In this document: piece after piece, positions 1 through 8,002 of the stretch
How positions within the stretch are numbered: the stretch's first letter is position 1
Layout of the letters: the number at the start of each line of letters is the position of its first letter
Assembly (NCBI RefSeq): GCF_902463975.1
Contig: NZ_CABQHJ010000002.1
Coordinates: 1-64,000 of the forward strand
DNA length: 64,000 nt
Reading direction: 5' to 3'
DNA from: Phascolarctobacterium_A sp902463975
GTDB lineage: Bacteria > Bacillota > Negativicutes > Acidaminococcales > Acidaminococcaceae
Position numbers and translations under genes: made by a program
Notes under the pieces: generated by a model
Told to the model about the DNA's origin: nothing
What the model saw: only the letters and a program-made list of their open reading frames with translations
The model's database searches: none

Positions 1-343
1 TTGACTTGGTCTTGCGCTTTCGCGCTCGACCCGCACATTCGCTTTTTTCTAGGTTCAATGTTCAGTTTTCAAGGTTCACTCTGTTGCGTTTGTTCGCAAC
101 TTTGTTCTTTGTGTTTGTCGCTGTATCCCGGCGACTTGTATATAATACCACGTGGGCAAGGTAATGTCAACACCTTTTTTACAACTTTTTTAAGATTTTT
201 TAGTGAAACACTTGGCATAGTGGGCAAATAAAGTATCATGTATACACGCTTTGAGGCCTCTGAAAAACTTCAAAAATTTCTTCAAAAATCTACGAAAAAT
301 CCTCAAAAACACCTTGCAAAACGTCATTTTTTAGCAAAAATTT
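1..343. other. Intergenic edge region without a supportable gene
   Basis: I see no convincing gene here. An open frame covers 1-231, but its translation has no recognisable motif and its composition is T-rich. Two short hairpins are visible: GTTGCG (83-88) with CGCAAC (95-100), and GTCGC (117-121) with GCGAC (131-135). The phrase 'gttcagttttcaaggttc' near 63-76 is the kind of sequence often seen beside structural RNA operons in Firmicutes, so an rRNA or tRNA locus may lie just left of the window. That is inference only. Confidence 0.4.
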
Positions 344-1228
344 CTATAATCTTTTTTCGAAATTTCCTATCACCGATACATTTTCGTATTCAATAATAAA
401 GATATTCGGGTCACATTCTTCCAATAAATGACGTAATTTCATTGACTCAACCTTAGAAACTACTGTCAAAAGCACATTGGTATTCTCACCGCTATAGGCA
501 CCGATGCCCTTAATTTTAGTTACACCGCGATGCACAGCCGCAAAAATAACCTCTTCTACCAAATCTATTTTGGTAATTATAATCATCGTTACCGTAATAC
601 TGGGTAAATAAGCCTTATCCAATACAACAGAAGTAATCACTGCAAAGAAGATGGAGTAGACTGCCGCAGCCACATCATATAATAGAATACAGCTGCCAAA
701 GACAAAGATATTGATAATATTGAAGACTTTGCCTACACTCATATTGTGATACCGGTGCATCAGCAGCAGTCCCAGTATGCCCTCACCGCCGCCGCTGCCC
801 TTGCTCATCAGTGTCATACCGCAGCCAAGGCCACACAGAATACCACCTGCCAGACAAGCCGTAATCGTATCAGGCAGATAATTATGCTTTGCCACAGGCA
901 CCAGACTCAATAATACGCTGTAGCTGGTTATGCAAACGGCCGATTTTACTAAAAAATCCTTGCCGAATTTGCGTATGGCCAGCATCATCAGGGGAACATT
1001 CAACAGGAAATAGATGCAGCCGATATAGCTGTCGGTAACAAAGCTCAGCCCCAGGACATTTCTCATAAAATATCCCAGCAGCTGTGCTATACCCAAAAAA
1101 CCTCCGTTATACAGGTTACAGGGCAAAATGAACATATTAAAGCCTATAGAATATACCAGCGAGCCGCCTATAATCAGGCACAGGGCCTTTAAGGAAAGAA
1201 ATTGTCTGAGATAGGTAACAGCCTTCAT
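344..1228 (-). CDS. YitT family membrane protein (DUF161/DUF2179)
   Basis: A polytopic inner-membrane protein of 294 residues, the usual YitT length. About five hydrophobic segments occupy residues 12-205, including a glycine-rich GGGILCGLGCGMTLMSKGSGG stretch typical of the family's repeated glycine hairpins. A soluble C-terminal domain (about 210-290, DUF2179-like, of the PII-like fold type) follows. A strong AAAGGAGG ribosome binding site precedes the ATG at 1228. The gene stands alone with no operon partner. YitT proteins are widespread in Firmicutes but their transport substrate is not established, so only the family is called. Confidence 0.85.
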   Translation of the reverse strand: MKAVTYLRQFLSLKALCLIIGGSLVYSIGFNMFILPCNLYNGGFLGIAQLLGYFMRNVLGLSFVTDSYIGCIYFLLNVPLMMLAIRKFGKDFLVKSAVCITSYSVLLSLVPVAKHNYLPDTITACLAGGILCGLGCGMTLMSKGSGGGEGILGLLLMHRYHNMSVGKVFNIINIFVFGSCILLYDVAAAVYSIFFAVITSVVLDKAYLPSITVTMIIITKIDLVEEVIFAAVHRGVTKIKGIGAYSGENTNVLLTVVSKVESMKLRHLLEECDPNIFIIEYENVSVIGNFEKRL

Positions 1229-1493
1229 GCTACAGCCTCCTTTGCCGACTGACGGGGAAGGGGGTTGATTAATAACTACTATTATAATAATAACCTAAAA
1301 TCTTCTATTTGCGTATTAACCAAGTAAATAAAGCACTTTTTTCATATCCACATAAGTAAAATGCTAAAGTCTTTACAATTTTTTCTGCTTATTTTTTGTA
1401 AATCAGACAAAATCGTCATAATTTCGCCATATACTGCCTTTATAATAAAAGCAACAAAGGTAAACAACCACTTTAAGAAAGAAGGTGCCAAAT

Positions 1494-1820
1494 ATGATGA
1501 CAACATTAACCAAGTATATGAAGAAAACCACAGCAATTGCTATGGCTGCCATGGTGCTTTCTCTGCCGCTAGCAAGCGTAGCATCCGCTCACGAAAGGCA
1601 CGATGCTCCGCCACCGCGTCATTCAGACCGCTATGACAGACACGACCGTTACGACAAGCATGATCGTTATGACAAACACGACCGTTACGACAGACATGAC
1701 CGCTATGACAAGCGTCATAAGAACGACAATTACGTAACGAAAAAGGACAGCAACAAAAAAGCTACCACCAGCTTCATCATCGGTGCTGTACTTGGTGCGG
1801 TAATTGCCAAAAACACCTGA
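1494..1820 (+). CDS. Small secreted His/Asp-rich repeat protein
   Basis: A 108-residue protein with an N-terminal signal peptide (MMTTLTKYMKKTTAIAMAAM, ending ASVASA). Six-residue repeats of the form RYDRHD or RYDKHD follow, then a Lys-rich linker and a C-terminal hydrophobic glycine-zipper-like segment (SFIIGAVLGAVIAKNT). A GTG lies at 1485, but AAGAAAGAAGG ends there and is best spaced for the ATG at 1494. The His/Asp repeats could bind metal, and the C-terminal helix could anchor it in a membrane. Both are inference; I do not recognise a named family. A TATAAT at 1441-1446 is a plausible -10. Confidence 0.7.
   Translation: MMTTLTKYMKKTTAIAMAAMVLSLPLASVASAHERHDAPPPRHSDRYDRHDRYDKHDRYDKHDRYDRHDRYDKRHKNDNYVTKKDSNKKATTSFIIGAVLGAVIAKNT
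1626..1713 (+). repeat. 18-bp tandem coding repeat (RYD[RK]HD units)
   Basis: About five imperfect copies of an 18-nt unit (GACCGTTACGACAAGCAT-like) are tandemly arranged inside the small secreted protein gene. Third-position differences between units, with the amino acids conserved, point to selection on the peptide. Copy number is likely to vary between strains. Confidence 0.8.
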
Positions 1821-1857
1821 TTAACATACTCCTTTCATACTCATTACTCATACACAA

Positions 1858-1908
1858 AAAGAGCTGCAGTTTTACACTATACAAGGTAGTGCAACTGCAG
1901 CTCTTTAA
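1858..1908. terminator. Bidirectional rho-independent terminator
   Basis: AAAGAGCTGCAGTT (1858-1871) pairs with AACTGCAGCTCTTT (1893-1906). The stem is extended by CACTA/TAGTG inside the loop. It lies between convergent genes (secreted repeat protein and DUF1667 operon), so it probably serves both. Confidence 0.85.
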
Positions 1909-1949
1909 ATTTGTACTATATTATATGTAACTAAGTAATCCTCAGCTGA

Positions 1950-2312
1950 TTACATATCACGGCTGGCGATAATATCTACACCAAGGCCGAGAATATCCTT
2001 AACTACAACGTCACCGGTTTTAATCGGAGCGGTAACCTTGACGGTGCGCAGGAAGCGTGCGCAGTCCATGATACGTTCCTTCGGCAGTACGTTAGCGGAT
2101 ACTACAGGCAGCAAAGGCAGCATACCGCCTTCTACAGCAACGGTAGAGGTCAGCATACGCTTCGGAGCAGTAACTTCATCGTTAGCATATTTAGCGCCAC
2201 GCGGGCAGGTGTTGCCGGTAACATTGGTAACTGCACCATTTTCAATGGTAACAGTCATCTCGCAGCCCATAGGGCACATAATGCAGTTCATAACACGAGT
2301 TTCAACAGCCAT
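1950..2312 (-). CDS. DUF1667 cysteine-cluster protein of the flavoprotein operon
   Basis: A 120-residue protein whose N-terminus carries CIMCPMGC and a later CPRGAKY motif, the cysteine pattern of DUF1667 proteins. It is the last gene of a three-gene operon, 12 nt after the FAD/NAD oxidoreductase. In Firmicutes this trio (GlpA-like dehydrogenase, second flavoprotein, DUF1667) accompanies anaerobic glycerol-3-phosphate oxidation, where the small protein is thought to be an electron-transfer or assembly subunit. The role here is inferred from context. No glycerol kinase or facilitator is adjacent. Confidence 0.85.
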   Translation of the reverse strand: MAVETRVMNCIMCPMGCEMTVTIENGAVTNVTGNTCPRGAKYANDEVTAPKRMLTSTVAVEGGMLPLLPVVSANVLPKERIMDCARFLRTVKVTAPIKTGDVVVKDILGLGVDIIASRDM

Positions 2313-2324
2313 TTTATACCCTCC

Positions 2325-3593
2325 TTACAGCACCAGACCTACGGTAACTTCGTCACCGATCTGGGCAAATTTTGCAGCCGGAATTTCTACGGCAATCATT
2401 TCACTGGGCTTTGCTACGGGCAAAGGACGGCTCAGCAGAACATTGTCGCCACTCTTAACCTCCAGCTTAACTTTGCGGTGCGGTGCAGCAACACGCATGA
2501 ACAGCTTAACCTTCTCGTCTGCAGGAATTTCTGCAGGCATGGTCAGCTTCTGCGGTACGCAGGTACGTACGCCGTCAATAGCCTTTACGGTTACGGTACG
2601 GTTTTCGGTTGCCATTTTCTCCTGAGCCTTCAATGCAGCATATTTGCCTGCGATTTCAGCTTCTTCGGATACAAAGTCAACCAGGTCATGTACGTGTACT
2701 ACGTTGCCGGCAGCAAAGAAACCGTCTAAGCTGGTTTCACGATGCTGGTCAACAACCGGACCGTTGGTCAGCGGGTTCATTTCCAGATCAAGTCCGCGGG
2801 ACAGCTCGTTCTCAGGAATCAGACCGACAGACAGCAGTACAGTATCACACTCGATATCAAATTCGGTACCCGGGATCGGAGTCATGCGCTCGTCAACCTT
2901 AGCAACGGTGATACCGGTTACGCGCTCTTCACCATGGATAGCAACGATGGTGTGGGAGAGGTACAGAGGAATATCATAGTCGTTCAGGCATTGAACGATA
3001 TTACGGGTAAGACCGTTAGAGAAGGGGCAGATTTCCAGGCAAGCCTGAACCTTGCAGCCTTCCAGGCTCATACGGCGGGCCATAATCAGGCCGATGTCGC
3101 CGCTGCCGAGGATAACGATTTTGTGACCCGGCAGATAGCCTTCCATATTAACCATACGCTGAGCAGCACCGGCAGTAAATACGCCTGCAGGACGCTCGCC
3201 CGGAATACGGATAGCGCCACGGGTACGCTCACGGCAGCCCATGGTCAGGATAACAGTTTTGCCTTCCAGCTTCAGTAAGCCTTTTTCCGGATTAACGGCA
3301 ATAACGGTTTTATTGTTTTGTACATCTAATACCATGGTATCAACCAGGGTTTCGATTTCAGGTTTATCAGCAACGAGCTCGATGCAGCGATGTGCATAGC
3401 CGGGGCCGGTCAGCTCTTCCTTGAAGTGATGCAGACCGAAGCCATTGTGAATGCACTGTTGCAGGATACCGCCGAGTTCGCGGTCACGCTCGATAACAAC
3501 GATTTTTTTAGCACCATTCTGCCATGCGCTGTAAGCAGCAGACAGACCGGCAGGGCCACCGCCAACAATAATTACATCATATAATTGGTTCAT
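2325..3593 (-). CDS. FAD/NAD(P)-dependent oxidoreductase (second subunit of GlpA-like complex)
   Basis: A 422-residue two-dinucleotide-binding flavoprotein. The N-terminal Rossmann motif GGGPAGLSAA is at residues 11-20. A CRERTRGAIRIPGERPAGVF stretch typical of this subfamily follows, then an NAD-binding GSGDIGLIMARR near 160-175, and a late FAD motif DGFFAAGNVVHVHDLVD. A C-terminal extension of about 90 residues looks like an added beta-rich domain. Only 2 nt separate it from the upstream dehydrogenase gene. It probably passes electrons from the GlpA-like subunit toward NAD or quinone; the exact acceptor is unknown. Confidence 0.85.
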   Translation of the reverse strand: MNQLYDVIIVGGGPAGLSAAYSAWQNGAKKIVVIERDRELGGILQQCIHNGFGLHHFKEELTGPGYAHRCIELVADKPEIETLVDTMVLDVQNNKTVIAVNPEKGLLKLEGKTVILTMGCRERTRGAIRIPGERPAGVFTAGAAQRMVNMEGYLPGHKIVILGSGDIGLIMARRMSLEGCKVQACLEICPFSNGLTRNIVQCLNDYDIPLYLSHTIVAIHGEERVTGITVAKVDERMTPIPGTEFDIECDTVLLSVGLIPENELSRGLDLEMNPLTNGPVVDQHRETSLDGFFAAGNVVHVHDLVDFVSEEAEIAGKYAALKAQEKMATENRTVTVKAIDGVRTCVPQKLTMPAEIPADEKVKLFMRVAAPHRKVKLEVKSGDNVLLSRPLPVAKPSEMIAVEIPAAKFAQIGDEVTVGLVL

Positions 3594-3595
3594 TA

Positions 3596-5059
3596 TTATT
3601 CCTCCCCGCCATCTGCAGAATATTTTTCGTAGAACATATTGGAATCAGTACGTTCTTTTAATACTTCGGGAACAGAAATGTTCAGCTCGCGTGCCAGAAT
3701 CTGGGTAACACGCGGACCACAGAAGCCACCCTGGCAACGGCCCATGCCTGCACGGGTACGGCGTTTTACACCGTCAACAGTGCGTGCGCCAACAGGAGAG
3801 TTAATTGCTTCTACAATTTCGCCCTCGGTAACGGTTTCGCAACGGCAGATTACGCGGCCGTACAGATTGTCTTCGGCAATCTTGGCAGCCTTTTCATCAG
3901 CAGTCATATAGTTGAATGCTTTATGCTTCGGCAGAGCAGCCTTAAAGTCAGCCTTCTTGGCAGCGCCGCTTACACGGGCAATTTCGTTGGCAATCAGCTC
4001 ACCTACAGCAGGAGCTGCAGTCAGACCGGGAGATTGCATGCCGGCAGCATTGTACAGGCCTTCAACCTTTTCGGAAGGACCGAGTACGAAGTCACCGGTG
4101 CTGGAAACAGCACGCAGGCCGGCAAATTCGGTAATAGCTGCGCCCATCGGCAGGTTCGGAATCAGCTTCTTGGCAGAAGCAATGATTTCATTCATGCCGG
4201 CAGTGGTAACAGCCTTATCCTCTTTGGAATCCTGCTCATTAGCGTTAGGACCGATGAAGGTGTTGCCGTGGGTAGTGGTGCAAACCAGAATACCTTTGGA
4301 TTTTTTGGTCGGGGTAGGGAATACCACGCCATAAACCAGGCTGCTGCAAGCAGTCTTATCAAACAGAATATATTCGCCCTTACGCGGGGTGATGGTGAAG
4401 GTGTCATCACCGGCCAGCTTAGCGATTTCGTCAGCATACACACCGGCAGCATTAACTACATATTTAGCAGCAATAGTGCCTTTATTGGTTTCTACACCGG
4501 TAATTTTGCCGTCTTCCTTAACGAAGCCCAGTACCTTGCAGTCGCGGATAACTTCTGCACCGTTTTGTACAGCGCATTGAGCGAAAGCAATAGCAGCACC
4601 GAACGGCCAGCATACGCCGGCACTCGGAGCCCACAGAGCACCCTTGACAGTAGTCAGGTTAGGCTCCTGCTCAAGAACTTCTTCTTTAGACAGGATTTGC
4701 AGCCCTTCAACGCCGTTCTTTTTACCGCGTTGCAGCAGCTCCTGCAGAGTCTGCATTTCCTCGTCGGTGGTTGCAGCAACCAGGGAACCGGTCCATTTAA
4801 TATCCAGGTCCAGTTCGTTTTGCAGCTCGTGGTACAGAGCGTTGCCACGAACGTTGGTAATAGCTTTGAGGCTGCCGGTAGGAGCGTCAAAGCCAGCATG
4901 AAGAATTGCACTGTTAGCTTTAGTAGTGCCGATAGCGATGTCCGGCTCTTTTTCCAGCAGAACGCATTTCAGGTCATACTTGGAAAGCTCGCGCAATACA
5001 GCAGTACCTACAATGCCGCCACCAATAACGACTACATCAGCAGATTTTACAAATTCCAT
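3596..5059 (-). CDS. GlpA-like FAD-dependent glycerol-3-phosphate dehydrogenase with BFD-type [2Fe-2S] domain
   Basis: A 487-residue DAO-superfamily dehydrogenase. Dinucleotide motif VVVIGGGIVGTAV lies near the N-terminus. The catalytic domain runs to about residue 380. A C-terminal BFD-like domain carries four cysteines (CRCETVT... and GRCQGGFCG). The open frame extends 13 codons further upstream, but the ATG at 5059 has a well-placed AAGGAAG, so I chose it. As first gene of the operon with the FAD/NAD oxidoreductase and DUF1667 gene it most likely oxidises sn-glycerol-3-phosphate anaerobically. Related 2-hydroxyacid oxidases are a weaker alternative. Confidence 0.85.
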   Translation of the reverse strand: MEFVKSADVVVIGGGIVGTAVLRELSKYDLKCVLLEKEPDIAIGTTKANSAILHAGFDAPTGSLKAITNVRGNALYHELQNELDLDIKWTGSLVAATTDEEMQTLQELLQRGKKNGVEGLQILSKEEVLEQEPNLTTVKGALWAPSAGVCWPFGAAIAFAQCAVQNGAEVIRDCKVLGFVKEDGKITGVETNKGTIAAKYVVNAAGVYADEIAKLAGDDTFTITPRKGEYILFDKTACSSLVYGVVFPTPTKKSKGILVCTTTHGNTFIGPNANEQDSKEDKAVTTAGMNEIIASAKKLIPNLPMGAAITEFAGLRAVSSTGDFVLGPSEKVEGLYNAAGMQSPGLTAAPAVGELIANEIARVSGAAKKADFKAALPKHKAFNYMTADEKAAKIAEDNLYGRVICRCETVTEGEIVEAINSPVGARTVDGVKRRTRAGMGRCQGGFCGPRVTQILARELNISVPEVLKERTDSNMFYEKYSADGGEE

Positions 5060-5199
5060 TCCGTCACTTCCTTGCTGAATTTTCTCATAAAAATACATCT
5101 AAATTTTATCACAAATCTGCAAAAAATAGAAGAGGGAAGCGAAAATAAAAAGTCCATGGTGGGACACGATATGCCCCAACGATGTTTTCTTCATTATAT

Positions 5200-5258
5200 A
5201 CAAAAAAGCTGCTGCCATTTCAGTCTTACTGTAAGCAAAACTGAAAATGGCAACAGCC
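5200..5258 (-). terminator. Rho-independent terminator after PAP2 phosphatase
   Basis: GCTGCTGCCATTTCAGT (5208-5224) pairs with ACTGAAAATGGCAACAGC (5240-5257). On the minus strand the stem is followed by a run of six T. It ends the PAP2 transcript and separates it from the downstream flavoprotein operon. Confidence 0.85.
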
Positions 5259-5265
5259 TGAAATT

Positions 5266-6003
5266 CTATTCTCTCTTTTTCACAAACCATCTCAGTGGCA
5301 GCTTTTTCTCCAGCCAGCCGATAAAGATATCCGAAAGCGGTGTAAGCAGAATCCAGCTTAAAACAAGCAGGACAAAGGAAACAGAGCCTACAAAAACATC
5401 GGTAAACCAATGCGCACCGCCCATAATACGGGGCAGAGAGAAAATAATAAATACAGCCAGCGCTTTAACGAAAGCGTCCTTGCCGATATATTTCCACATA
5501 TACACAGCAAATATCAACAGCATCATGCCATGGTCACCGGGGAAGCTGCTGCCGGAACGGTCCTTGGCAGGCCAGCCGCTCAGCTGGCTAACCCAGTTTA
5601 CATTATGATACAGCTGGTCAAAATAAATAGAAGCACTCGCACGGTCAATCGGCAGCAGCTTATCAAACTGCTTAATGATTACCGCACTTACCAGCATGGC
5701 AACGCCGATACAGAACAGCCAACGCTTACCTTCAACATTGCTTTTGCGGTAATAGCTGTAAAAAATCGCCAGCATCGCGACGAACGCCACCACATCAAAG
5801 GCACGCAGATTAACAAAGGCCGTAAAATAAGTAAAGGCCGTTCCCTGCGCCAGCTTCTGGTTAAAGAAATAAAAGACACTTTGGTCCAGAGCCAGCCACG
5901 GTCCGTGATAGCCGGCGGTGGGGGTGCTTGCCAGCCAGCTTCCCAAAAGCAGTGCTCCCAGGATATTACAGATAATTATCCAAATCAGGTTATTTTTCTT
6001 CAT
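5266..6003 (-). CDS. PAP2-family membrane phosphatase
   Basis: A 245-residue membrane protein with about six hydrophobic helices and the acid-phosphatase signature: RSGSSFPGDHGMM (PSGH-type motif) and LPRIMGGAHWFTDVFVG (SRxxxGxHxxxD-type motif). These supply the two catalytic histidines. Such enzymes dephosphorylate lipid phosphates (undecaprenyl-PP, PgpB-type or LpxE-type lipid A) at the outer face of the inner membrane. In a diderm, LpxE- or KdsA-linked roles are possible, but the substrate cannot be read from sequence. The ATG at 6003 is chosen because ACGAGGAG precedes it; nine further upstream codons lack a site. Confidence 0.85.
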   Translation of the reverse strand: MKKNNLIWIIICNILGALLLGSWLASTPTAGYHGPWLALDQSVFYFFNQKLAQGTAFTYFTAFVNLRAFDVVAFVAMLAIFYSYYRKSNVEGKRWLFCIGVAMLVSAVIIKQFDKLLPIDRASASIYFDQLYHNVNWVSQLSGWPAKDRSGSSFPGDHGMMLLIFAVYMWKYIGKDAFVKALAVFIIFSLPRIMGGAHWFTDVFVGSVSFVLLVLSWILLTPLSDIFIGWLEKKLPLRWFVKKRE

Positions 6004-6065
6004 ATAATCTCCTCGTATTTCAACATCCACTGTTCCTCAGATATCACCTAAAGTTCAGTTAACAA

Positions 6066-6082
6066 ATTTACGTAAATATGAT
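6066..6082 (+). promoter_or_regulatory. Palindrome overlapping a -10 hexamer
   Basis: A perfect 12-bp palindrome ATTTACGTAAAT (6066-6077) abuts TATGAT (6077-6082) upstream of the small exported protein gene. A repressor site is possible; AT-rich palindromes of this length also arise by chance. Confidence 0.3.
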
Positions 6083-6153
6083 ACCATATTCTTGAGGATT
6101 ATATAAGTCTTTTATGTAGAATTTTCCTATCAGCTTCCAAAGGAGTGAGAATT

Positions 6154-6714
6154 ATGCGCAAGCTGCTTTTACTGTTAACCTGCTTACTGATGTGCTGCTG
6201 CAGTGCGTTGGCGCTCGCCGCAGAAAAAACTAAGGCTACCGATGATGCTGACGCAATCAAACCGGTGGAAACCATCAGCGCGGCAGTAATGAATGAACGA
6301 TTGCAGGCAGGCGATAGCGACGACCTGCTATATGTAAAAATCAAAGAAGACAGGGTAGAGGTTTACCAAGGATTGGCAACAGACCGCTCTCTGCGCAAGC
6401 AGCTGATTTTAACTATGCCCAATACCGAAATGCTGCGCTTATATACCAATAACAAGGCAACCTTTGCGCAGATGAACAAAATGCTCAGCGATTACGAAAG
6501 CTCCAACGCCAACTTCAACGGCTATAAGATTATCACCGATAAGGATACACCGAAAAAGCTGGAGAACGGCGGTAAAATCTATCGCCTGTGGTTTATGAAG
6601 ATTGAACGCGAAAAGCAAAGCCGCAGGGGTGGCTGGAACTTCCCGATTGGCATAGGTATCGGCATCGGCGGCGGCCATCACCACCACGGTCCCTGGATTG
6701 GAGTAGGGTGGTAA
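6154..6714 (+). CDS. Small exported protein with Gly/His-rich tail
   Basis: A 186-residue protein beginning with a signal sequence (MRKLLLLLTCLLMCCCSALA). The central 130 residues contain no family I recognise. The C-terminus is GIGIGIGGGHHHHGPWIGVGW-like, rich in glycine and histidine. The ATG at 6154 is preceded by AAAGGAG at 6139-6145; an in-frame GTG at 6145 overlaps that site and is unlikely. Cysteines in the signal could make a lipobox, but the fit (CCCS) is poor. Probably periplasmic or outer-membrane associated; function unknown. Confidence 0.65.
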   Translation: MRKLLLLLTCLLMCCCSALALAAEKTKATDDADAIKPVETISAAVMNERLQAGDSDDLLYVKIKEDRVEVYQGLATDRSLRKQLILTMPNTEMLRLYTNNKATFAQMNKMLSDYESSNANFNGYKIITDKDTPKKLENGGKIYRLWFMKIEREKQSRRGGWNFPIGIGIGIGGGHHHHGPWIGVGW

Positions 6715-6734
6715 GAATATATCGTATATATTAC

Positions 6735-6778
6735 AAAGAGTGTACTAAGCTATTTTGCGACTTAGTACACTCTTTTAT
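6735..6778 (+). terminator. Rho-independent terminator
   Basis: AAGAGTGTACTAAG (6736-6749) pairs with CTTAGTACACTCTT (6761-6774), followed by T residues. It closes the exported-protein gene and marks the left edge of the insertion zone. Confidence 0.9.
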
Positions 6779-6798
6779 TCATAGCCAGTATTACAATC

Positions 6799-6963
6799 TC
6801 AATTAGTAAGGATATAGGTACACAGCACCTTGGCAGATACACCTTTGATTTTAGTACATCCGCATTTTGCTAACAGTCTGATAATCCCATAAGCTGAAAT
6901 AAAATTAGCAATAGAGCGAGAAATATTCTTTTCATTAGTCGAATTACGTGAAACAATAGACAT
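6799..6963 (-). pseudogene. Truncated IS4-type transposase N-terminus
   Basis: A 54-codon frame (MSIVSRNSTNEKNISRSIAN...) has an excellent AAGGAGG 8 nt before its ATG. Its FISAYGIIRLLAKCGCTKIK-type segment resembles the start of IS4-family transposases, where a phrase such as LLKxxGxxKxKG is common. Transposases of this group exceed 300 residues, so only the N-terminus survives; the frame ends 20-30 bp from a neighbouring terminator. Family assignment is by eye and moderate. No intact catalytic DDE region is present nearby. Confidence 0.55.
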
Positions 6964-7080
6964 GGCGTAAACCTCCTTGGTTGATTGTTTGTTGCACTTT
7001 ATTGTACCAAGTTTTGAGGCTTTACGCCTTTTTTATCTTCTGAAATATGCAGTTTTCAAGGAATTAAGCTGATTTTCGGT

Positions 7081-7097
7081 GTGGGAAGTTTGAGTTA
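7081..7097 (+). repeat. 17-bp direct repeat, copy 1
   Basis: GTGGGAAGTTTGAGTTA occurs here and again at 7847-7863 in the same orientation, bracketing an AT-rich segment with foreign-looking small genes. Copy 1 lies about 120 bp upstream of the transposase remnant, where the end of that element would be expected. Confidence 0.8.
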
Positions 7098-7104
7098 ATA
7101 AATA

Positions 7105-7485
7105 TTAACCTCTAAGTCCTATTTGCCTAGCGACTTTTTTTATCTGTAAAACAAAAGAATCGTTACTTCGTCCTTTTCCTTCCAAACTGTTTATTGGTGT
7201 AGCGGCCCATCGATAAATTTGCTCTATACTCCCATAACCTCTTTTAAACAATACAGCATATTTTGCACAATTCTCTTTAGTAGGTGCATCAGATAAAATA
7301 ATTTTTAATTGTTCGTCAGTCCATGGTTTTCCTTTATTAGAAACATCATATTGATCTTCATGATCTTTCTGATAGTCAATCAAAACCTTTTTTACAAATT
7401 GAATTTTCGTATCTAATGAAGAACCATCCAGTTCTAAATCCAGTAATTTATAAATTTCTAATTTATAATCTTGTTTTTTCATCAT
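7105..7485 (-). CDS. Hypothetical 126-residue protein in AT-rich insert
   Basis: I do not recognise this protein. It is soluble, Lys-rich and predicted largely helical. An aromatic-rich phrase KPWTDEQLKIILSDAPT near residues 53-70 and GSIEQIYRWAAT near 87-98 suggest a small helical, possibly DNA-binding, fold. It starts ATGATG, 23 nt inside the end of a smaller upstream frame, so the two may be translationally coupled. AT content is well above that of the surrounding genes, and it sits between 17-bp direct repeats, consistent with horizontal acquisition. Confidence 0.5.
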   Translation of the reverse strand: MMKKQDYKLEIYKLLDLELDGSSLDTKIQFVKKVLIDYQKDHEDQYDVSNKGKPWTDEQLKIILSDAPTKENCAKYAVLFKRGYGSIEQIYRWAATPINSLEGKGRSNDSFVLQIKKVARQIGLRG

Positions 7486-7606
7486 TTACCTCTAAATAAA
7501 CTTTTACTATTCCGTCATTACGCATTTCTGAATGTACTATTTCAGTATTATCATCTAATGTTAAAATAGATACATCAAAATAATCATCTCCTTGCAATAC
7601 ATTCAT
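7463..7606 (-). CDS. Possible 47-residue leader protein overlapping the hypothetical gene
   Basis: A short frame (MNVLQGDDYFDVSILTLDDN...) overlaps the start of the downstream gene by 23 nt. Its residue pattern (DDYFDVSILTLDDNTEIVHS) looks like a beta-rich protein fragment rather than noise. It has no clear ribosome binding site, and the frame continues a few codons upstream to a TTG. It could be the tail of a truncated gene. Confidence 0.3.
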   Translation of the reverse strand: MNVLQGDDYFDVSILTLDDNTEIVHSEMRNDGIVKVYLEVNDEKTRL

Positions 7607-7846
7607 TTTAGCATATCCATACAGCTTTAGCAATTAAAACAAGCGTAGACCTTCCTAAACATAAAAAGAGATACTGTGCGCACAAGCAAAAAAGACCTGC
7701 AGCCTCACTCCTTTGCTATTAGAGTAATATAAAAAATGTCTAAGCCTTTCATTTGTGCATTATATTATACAAAATGTCTATTATATTGCACATGAAAATG
7801 TTTTTTAGAAATTATTGACATTTTTTCTATTTTCGTGTAATACTAA

Positions 7847-7863
7847 GTGGGAAGTTTGAGTTA
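7847..7863 (+). repeat. 17-bp direct repeat, copy 2
   Basis: Identical to 7081-7097 (GTGGGAAGTTTGAGTTA) in the same orientation, 766 bp apart. The preceding bases are only partly similar, so the shared unit is close to 17 bp. Confidence 0.8.
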
Positions 7864-7956
7864 CTACTCTAAAAACTTCTTGATATACGTATTTTATCTA
7901 GTAGTAGTCGAAAAACTATTATCAAAATATAGGCCACAAAAAGGCTTCACTATGAC

Positions 7957-7994
7957 AAAAGAGCAGTCTGCATCCACACAGACTGCTCTTTTTG
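7957..7994 (-). terminator. Rho-independent terminator of the ureohydrolase operon
   Basis: GAGCAGTCTG (7961-7970) pairs with CAGACTGCTC (7979-7988), flanked by AAAA and TTTT, so it can act on both strands. It lies just after the ureohydrolase stop. Confidence 0.9.
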
Positions 7995-8002
7995 ATTTGC
8001 AA

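Larger units (their letters stand above)
7607..8002. other. Gene-free AT-rich segment with palindrome
   Basis: No coding frame is supportable here. The segment contains an interrupted palindrome: TTTCATTTGTGCATTATAT (7747-7765) pairs imperfectly with TATATTGCACATGAAA (7782-7797). It also holds the second 17-bp repeat copy (7847-7863) and the terminator of the ureohydrolase gene. A longer frame across 7847-8608 is mainly antisense to the ureohydrolase and is not real. Confidence 0.5.

Noticed and set aside
1..231. Open frame of 76 codons at the window start
   Set aside because: No ribosome binding site visible, no motif, T-rich sequence; it may run in from outside but is not supported as coding.
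1626..1713. Possible CRISPR-like array
   Set aside because: The repeated 18-nt units are contiguous, in frame and coding, with no spacers.
3923..5608. A 561-codon plus-strand open frame
   Set aside because: It lies antisense to the GlpA-like dehydrogenase and PAP2 genes, which have clear domains and ribosome binding sites. Long antisense frames are common opposite GC-balanced genes.
6941..6956. Half parS-like sequence (TGTTTCACGT on the minus strand)
   Set aside because: Only the left 10 bases of the 16-bp palindrome match; it lies in the transposase remnant's coding sequence.
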